Assembly: GCA_014800795.1 (NCBI GenBank)
Contig: JAAVFL010000016.1
Coordinates: 1 to 41,507, forward strand
Direction of reading: 5' to 3'
Source: Bacteroidales bacterium
GTDB lineage: Bacteria > Bacteroidota > Bacteroidia > Bacteroidales > Muribaculaceae
Length of the DNA stretch: 41,507 nucleotides
Part shown: piece by piece, positions 37,849 to 41,507 of the stretch
How the letters are laid out: every line of letters begins with the position of its first letter
How positions within the stretch are numbered: position 1 is the stretch's first letter
The notes under the pieces: generated by a model
What the model saw: the letters and a program-made list of their open reading frames with translations, nothing else
Database searches by the model: none
Told to the model about the DNA's origin: nothing
Translations under genes and position numbers: made by a program

Positions 37849-40800
37849 ATGAAATTCGCAGAATATAATAAATTTAATCTCTCCGATATAAACAAGGAGG
37901 TCCTTGCACGCTGGAATAAGGATAACCTTTTCGAGCAGAGCATGCAGACCCGCGAGGGAAAACCGTCGTTTGTGTTCTATGAAGGTCCTCCTTCGGCAAA
38001 TGGCATGCCCGGTATTCATCATGTCATGGCCCGCACTATTAAGGATATATTCTGCCGATACAAGACCATGAAGGGTTTCCATGTTAAGCGAAAGGCCGGA
38101 TGGGATACTCATGGCCTCCCTGTGGAGCTCGGCGTTGAAAAGGCTCTCGGTATAACAAAGGAGGATATCGGTAAAAAAATATCAGTCGACGAATATAACG
38201 CCGCATGTCGCCGCGAGGTGATGAAATATACGAAGGAGTGGTCAACCCTGACCAATTCGATGGGATATTGGGTTGATCTTGAAAATCCATATATCACTTA
38301 TGATAACCGCTACATAGAGAGTGTATGGTGGTTGCTCTCTCAGTTGTATAAAAAAGATTATCTATATAAAGGTTATACAATACAGCCTTATTCTCCTGCG
38401 GCCGGAACAGGTCTCAGTACCCACGAACTCAATCAGCCCGGATGCTACCGTGACGTAAAGGATACGACATGTGTGGCACAGTTCCTTGTTACAGATCCTG
38501 CCGATTACATGAAGGGACATGGCAATCCATATTTTCTGGCGTGGACTACTACACCATGGACACTCCCGTCGAATACGGCATTGTGTGTCGGACCGGAGAT
38601 AGAATATAGTGTGGTACGTACGTTCAATCCATATTCCGGAAATCCCGAGACTGTGATTCTTGCCACAGCCCTGATGGCGCATTATCTCAATCCCAAGGGT
38701 GAAGGTGTGGATTTATCATCATATGTCAAGGGTGATAAGGTGATACCTTATGAAGTTGTCAAGACACTGAAAGGTAGTGAACTTGTCGGATTTCACTATG
38801 AGCAGCTTTTCAAATGGATGAATCCGGGTGAGGGCGCCTTCCGTGTTATACCCGGTGACTATGTAAGTACCGAGGACGGTACGGGTATTGTTCATATTGC
38901 CGGTACATTCGGTGCGGACGACTTACGTGTTTCGCGTCAGAGTGGAATACCTCCTCTGACACTTATTGATAAGGATGGAAATGTGCGGCCCATGGTGGAT
39001 CTGCGTGGCCGGTTCTTTTTGCTTGAAGATATAGACCCGGCTTTCGTAAGAGATATGGTTGACGTGGAAGCGTACAAACCCTGGGAAGGCAAATTTGTAA
39101 AGAATGCTTATGATCCGGCCAAGACAGATGCGGACGAAACACTTGATGTGGAACTCTGCATGTGGCTGAAGCAGAACGATAAGGTTTTCAAAATTGAGAA
39201 GCATACTCACTCATATCCTCACTGCTGGCGCACGGACAAACCTGTTCTTTATTACCCGCTTGACAGTTGGTTTATCCGTACTACAGCCGCTCGCGAACGG
39301 CTGATGGAACTTAATGAGGAAATAAAATGGAAACCTGCTTCAACCGGATCCGGACGGTTCGGGAAATGGTTGGAAAATCTTCAGGACTGGAATCTGTCGC
39401 GCTCGCGCTATTGGGGAACACCGCTTCCCATATGGCGTACCGAGGATGGAAAAGAGGAAATATGCATAGACTCTGTTCAGATGCTCTACGATGAGATAGA
39501 GAAGTCTGTCGCTGCGGGTGTGATGAATGAAAATCCATATAAGGTCAGAGGATTTGTTCCAGGTGATTATTCCGCGGAGAATTACGACAAGATTGATCTT
39601 CATCGCCCGTATGTTGACGATATTGTGCTTGTAAGTCCATCAGGTCGCCCGATGCATCGTGAAACAGATCTTATCGATGTGTGGTTCGATTCCGGAGCGA
39701 TGCCATATGCACAGATTCATTATCCTTTCGAAAACAAGGAGGGACTTGATTCAGGAGAGCTGTATCCGGCCGACTTTATTGCCGAGGGTGTAGATCAGAC
39801 CCGCGGATGGTTCTTTACTCTCCATGCCATAGGAGGAATGGTATTCGATTCTGTGGCATATAAGGCTGTTATCTCAAACGGTCTTGTGCTAGATAAGGAT
39901 GGGAATAAGATGAGCAAGCGCTTGGGTAATGCAGTCAATCCTTTCGAAACGATAGAGGAGTTCGGTAGCGATCCGGTTCGTTGGTATATGATTGCAAACT
40001 CATCGCCATGGGATAATCTTAAATTCGATAAGGATGGTGTGAAGGAGGTGGCGCGGAAGCTCTTCGCAACACTTTACAATACATACTCTTTCCTTGCGCT
40101 ATATGCTAATGTCGATGGATTTACAGGAGCAGAGAAACAGGTCCCTGTGAACGAACGTCCGGAAATCGACCGCTGGATACTGTCAGTACTCAATACTTTG
40201 GTCAAGGATGTTGACAGTGCGCTCGATGATTATGAACCGACAAAAGCGGCCCGCGCTATCAATACGTTTGTAAACGATAATCTGTCAAACTGGTATGTGC
40301 GCCTGAACCGCAAACGCTTCTGGGGTGGAGAAATGAATACAGATAAACTTTCGGCCTTCCAGACGCTTCTCACATGTATGAAGACTGTGGCAAAGCTGAT
40401 GGCTCCATTCGCTCCATTCTTTGCAGACAAATTGTACGGAGATCTTTCGGCCCCGGCACTCGAGTCTGAGGGTAAGACAGGGATATCTGTACATATTGCA
40501 GACTTCCCGGCAGCAGATGAATCACTCATTGATCCGGCATTGGAAAGCCGGATGAATCTGGCGCAAGTGATCACGTCAATGGTGCTGTCGCTTCGCCGTA
40601 AGGTAAACATCAAAGTTCGACAGCCGCTCCAGACGCTGATGATTCCTGTGGCTAACAGCGAACAACAGACTGAAATAGAGGCTATGTCGCAGCTGATACT
40701 TTCTGAAGTGAATGTGAAGGGAATCAAATTCGTAAGCAATGACGAAGGTGTTCTTGTAAAACGAATAAAGGCCGATTTCAAGAAGCTGGGTCCGAAATTC

Positions 40801-41286
40801 GGTAAACAGATGAAAGCTGTAGCACAATCGATAGCAGACATGAGCCAGACTGATATCGTCGCGCTCGAACGTGACGGATCGGTAGATATCACCCTTGCCG
40901 GTGGGGAGAAAGTCAGAGTGGATATTACAGATGTTGAGATCCGCAATGAGGATATTCCCGGGTGGCTGGTTGCCAATGAGGGTGCTGTCACTGTAGCACT
41001 CGATGTTACAGTAACTGATGAACTGCGTCGCGAGGGAATGGCTCGTGAACTTGTGAACCGAGTTCAGAATCTCCGTAAGAGTCGTGATTACGACATAACA
41101 CAGCGTATTAATATTACGGTTGAGCCGTCTGAGCTTACAGATGCTGCTGTAAATGAATTCGGTGAATATATCTGCCGTCAGGTACTTGCCGATGCTATTA
41201 TCGTTGCCCCTGTATCTGCACCGGCTGAGGATGAGCAGTTTGATATCGACGGACAGAAGGTCGCTGTATCAGTGACCTTGGTATGA
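37849..41286 (+). CDS. ileS: Isoleucyl-tRNA synthetase (long, eukaryote-like type)
   Basis: A 1145-residue class I synthetase charging tRNA-Ile. The HIGH-equivalent is PGIHH (residues 54-58) and the lysine loop KMSKR starts at Lys687. GWDTHGLPVE and an internal editing domain (about 200-400, with TTPWTLPSN) are present. The C-terminal half has an anticodon-binding helical domain and an extension beyond it. It lacks the C-terminal zinc cluster of the E. coli type and is longer, matching the bacterial IleS2/eukaryote-like branch common in Bacteroidota. That branch is often insensitive to mupirocin. The start follows a good promoter. Confidence 0.96.
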   Translation: MKFAEYNKFNLSDINKEVLARWNKDNLFEQSMQTREGKPSFVFYEGPPSANGMPGIHHVMARTIKDIFCRYKTMKGFHVKRKAGWDTHGLPVELGVEKALGITKEDIGKKISVDEYNAACRREVMKYTKEWSTLTNSMGYWVDLENPYITYDNRYIESVWWLLSQLYKKDYLYKGYTIQPYSPAAGTGLSTHELNQPGCYRDVKDTTCVAQFLVTDPADYMKGHGNPYFLAWTTTPWTLPSNTALCVGPEIEYSVVRTFNPYSGNPETVILATALMAHYLNPKGEGVDLSSYVKGDKVIPYEVVKTLKGSELVGFHYEQLFKWMNPGEGAFRVIPGDYVSTEDGTGIVHIAGTFGADDLRVSRQSGIPPLTLIDKDGNVRPMVDLRGRFFLLEDIDPAFVRDMVDVEAYKPWEGKFVKNAYDPAKTDADETLDVELCMWLKQNDKVFKIEKHTHSYPHCWRTDKPVLYYPLDSWFIRTTAARERLMELNEEIKWKPASTGSGRFGKWLENLQDWNLSRSRYWGTPLPIWRTEDGKEEICIDSVQMLYDEIEKSVAAGVMNENPYKVRGFVPGDYSAENYDKIDLHRPYVDDIVLVSPSGRPMHRETDLIDVWFDSGAMPYAQIHYPFENKEGLDSGELYPADFIAEGVDQTRGWFFTLHAIGGMVFDSVAYKAVISNGLVLDKDGNKMSKRLGNAVNPFETIEEFGSDPVRWYMIANSSPWDNLKFDKDGVKEVARKLFATLYNTYSFLALYANVDGFTGAEKQVPVNERPEIDRWILSVLNTLVKDVDSALDDYEPTKAARAINTFVNDNLSNWYVRLNRKRFWGGEMNTDKLSAFQTLLTCMKTVAKLMAPFAPFFADKLYGDLSAPALESEGKTGISVHIADFPAADESLIDPALESRMNLAQVITSMVLSLRRKVNIKVRQPLQTLMIPVANSEQQTEIEAMSQLILSEVNVKGIKFVSNDEGVLVKRIKADFKKLGPKFGKQMKAVAQSIADMSQTDIVALERDGSVDITLAGGEKVRVDITDVEIRNEDIPGWLVANEGAVTVALDVTVTDELRREGMARELVNRVQNLRKSRDYDITQRINITVEPSELTDAAVNEFGEYICRQVLADAIIVAPVSAPAEDEQFDIDGQKVAVSVTLV

Positions 41287-41296
41287 TAATTCCAAT

Positions 41297-41352
41297 GTTT
41301 TGTTGTTCCGCTTCCGGACTTATCAGTCCGGTGCGGAACAACAAAACTTTTT
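41297..41352 (+). terminator. Intrinsic terminator of ileS
   Basis: A 15-pair outer stem (41297-41311 with 41333-41347) enclosing a CCGGACT/AGTCCGG inner stem, then five T, 10 bases past the ileS stop. Confidence 0.88.
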
Positions 41353-41435
41353 AGGAAAAGAGTTCACAGTATGTGGCGCATGCTCTTTATCTGAGTTTTG
41401 TTACTATTCCTTTTACCAATTTAAACCATAGAAAA

Positions 41436-41507
41436 ATGACTGAAAAGACCCGATATACCGATGAGGAACTTCAGGAATTCAAAGTCCTGATTCTTCAGAA
41501 ACTTGAA
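41436..41507 (+). CDS. DksA/TraR-family zinc-finger regulator, start only
   Basis: The first 24 codons (MTEKTRYTDEELQEFKVLIL...) match the opening of the short DksA/TraR-type proteins found after ileS in Bacteroidales. The zinc-finger part lies beyond the window edge, so the assignment rests on the N-terminus and gene order. Such proteins bind RNA polymerase and modulate transcription. Confidence 0.7.
   Translation, partial: MTEKTRYTDEELQEFKVLILQKLE

Overview
The window comes from a Bacteroidota genome, most likely order Bacteroidales and plausibly Muribaculaceae. The evidence is: many intergenic regions carry the Bacteroidota promoter pattern TTTG-N19-22-TAnnTTTG, Shine-Dalgarno signals are weak, GH92 mannosidases and TonB-receptor-like outer-membrane barrels are present, the IleS is of the long eukaryote-like type, and ileS is followed by a DksA-type gene. 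Most of it is ordinary chromosome. One accessory block (about 12.3-23.0 kb) is the notable part.

Layout. 0-3 kb: a small lipoprotein gene, a probable unclassified structured RNA with its own promoter and terminator, and a secreted GH92 enzyme. 3.2-5.4 kb: dnaK. 5.4-7.1 kb: a small ORF and two decayed genes (the start of an acyltransferase, and an AraC regulator with a nonsense codon and a frameshift). 7.1-9.9 kb: an orphan sensor histidine kinase and a secreted GH95-like protein that seems to lack the catalytic barrel. 10.1-12.1 kb: groES-groEL. Both chaperone loci have a sigma-54-like -24/-12 element instead of the usual TAnnTTTG box.

12.3-23.3 kb (all minus strand): a peptide natural-product (RiPP) locus. 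In transcription order it has a TPR/transmembrane/HTH regulator, a small secreted DUF3244-like protein, an 82-residue precursor with a Gly-Gly leader and an eight-cysteine core, a radical SAM/SPASM enzyme, two outer-membrane beta-barrel proteins, and a C39-peptidase ABC exporter. The expected logic is: the SPASM enzyme modifies the cysteine-rich core, the C39 domain cuts after Gly-Gly and the ABC transporter exports the product, and the barrels handle passage or reception at the outer membrane. No HlyD-type adaptor is present. DNA composition changes abruptly inside the regulator gene, which suggests exchange by recombination.

23.3-27.6 kb: plsC-type acyltransferase, then the pyrB-pyrI-flavin reductase-glyA run. 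27.8-34 kb: a second GH92 with Gln at the expected catalytic-acid position, a periplasmic PpiC-type chaperone, and guaB. 34-37.7 kb: an alpha/beta hydrolase, a membrane-anchored MurF-like ligase and a D-Ala-D-Ala-ligase-like ATP-grasp enzyme, forming a possible cell-wall module. 37.8 kb to the end: ileS and the start of a DksA/TraR-family gene.

All assignments come from reading motifs. No database search was run.
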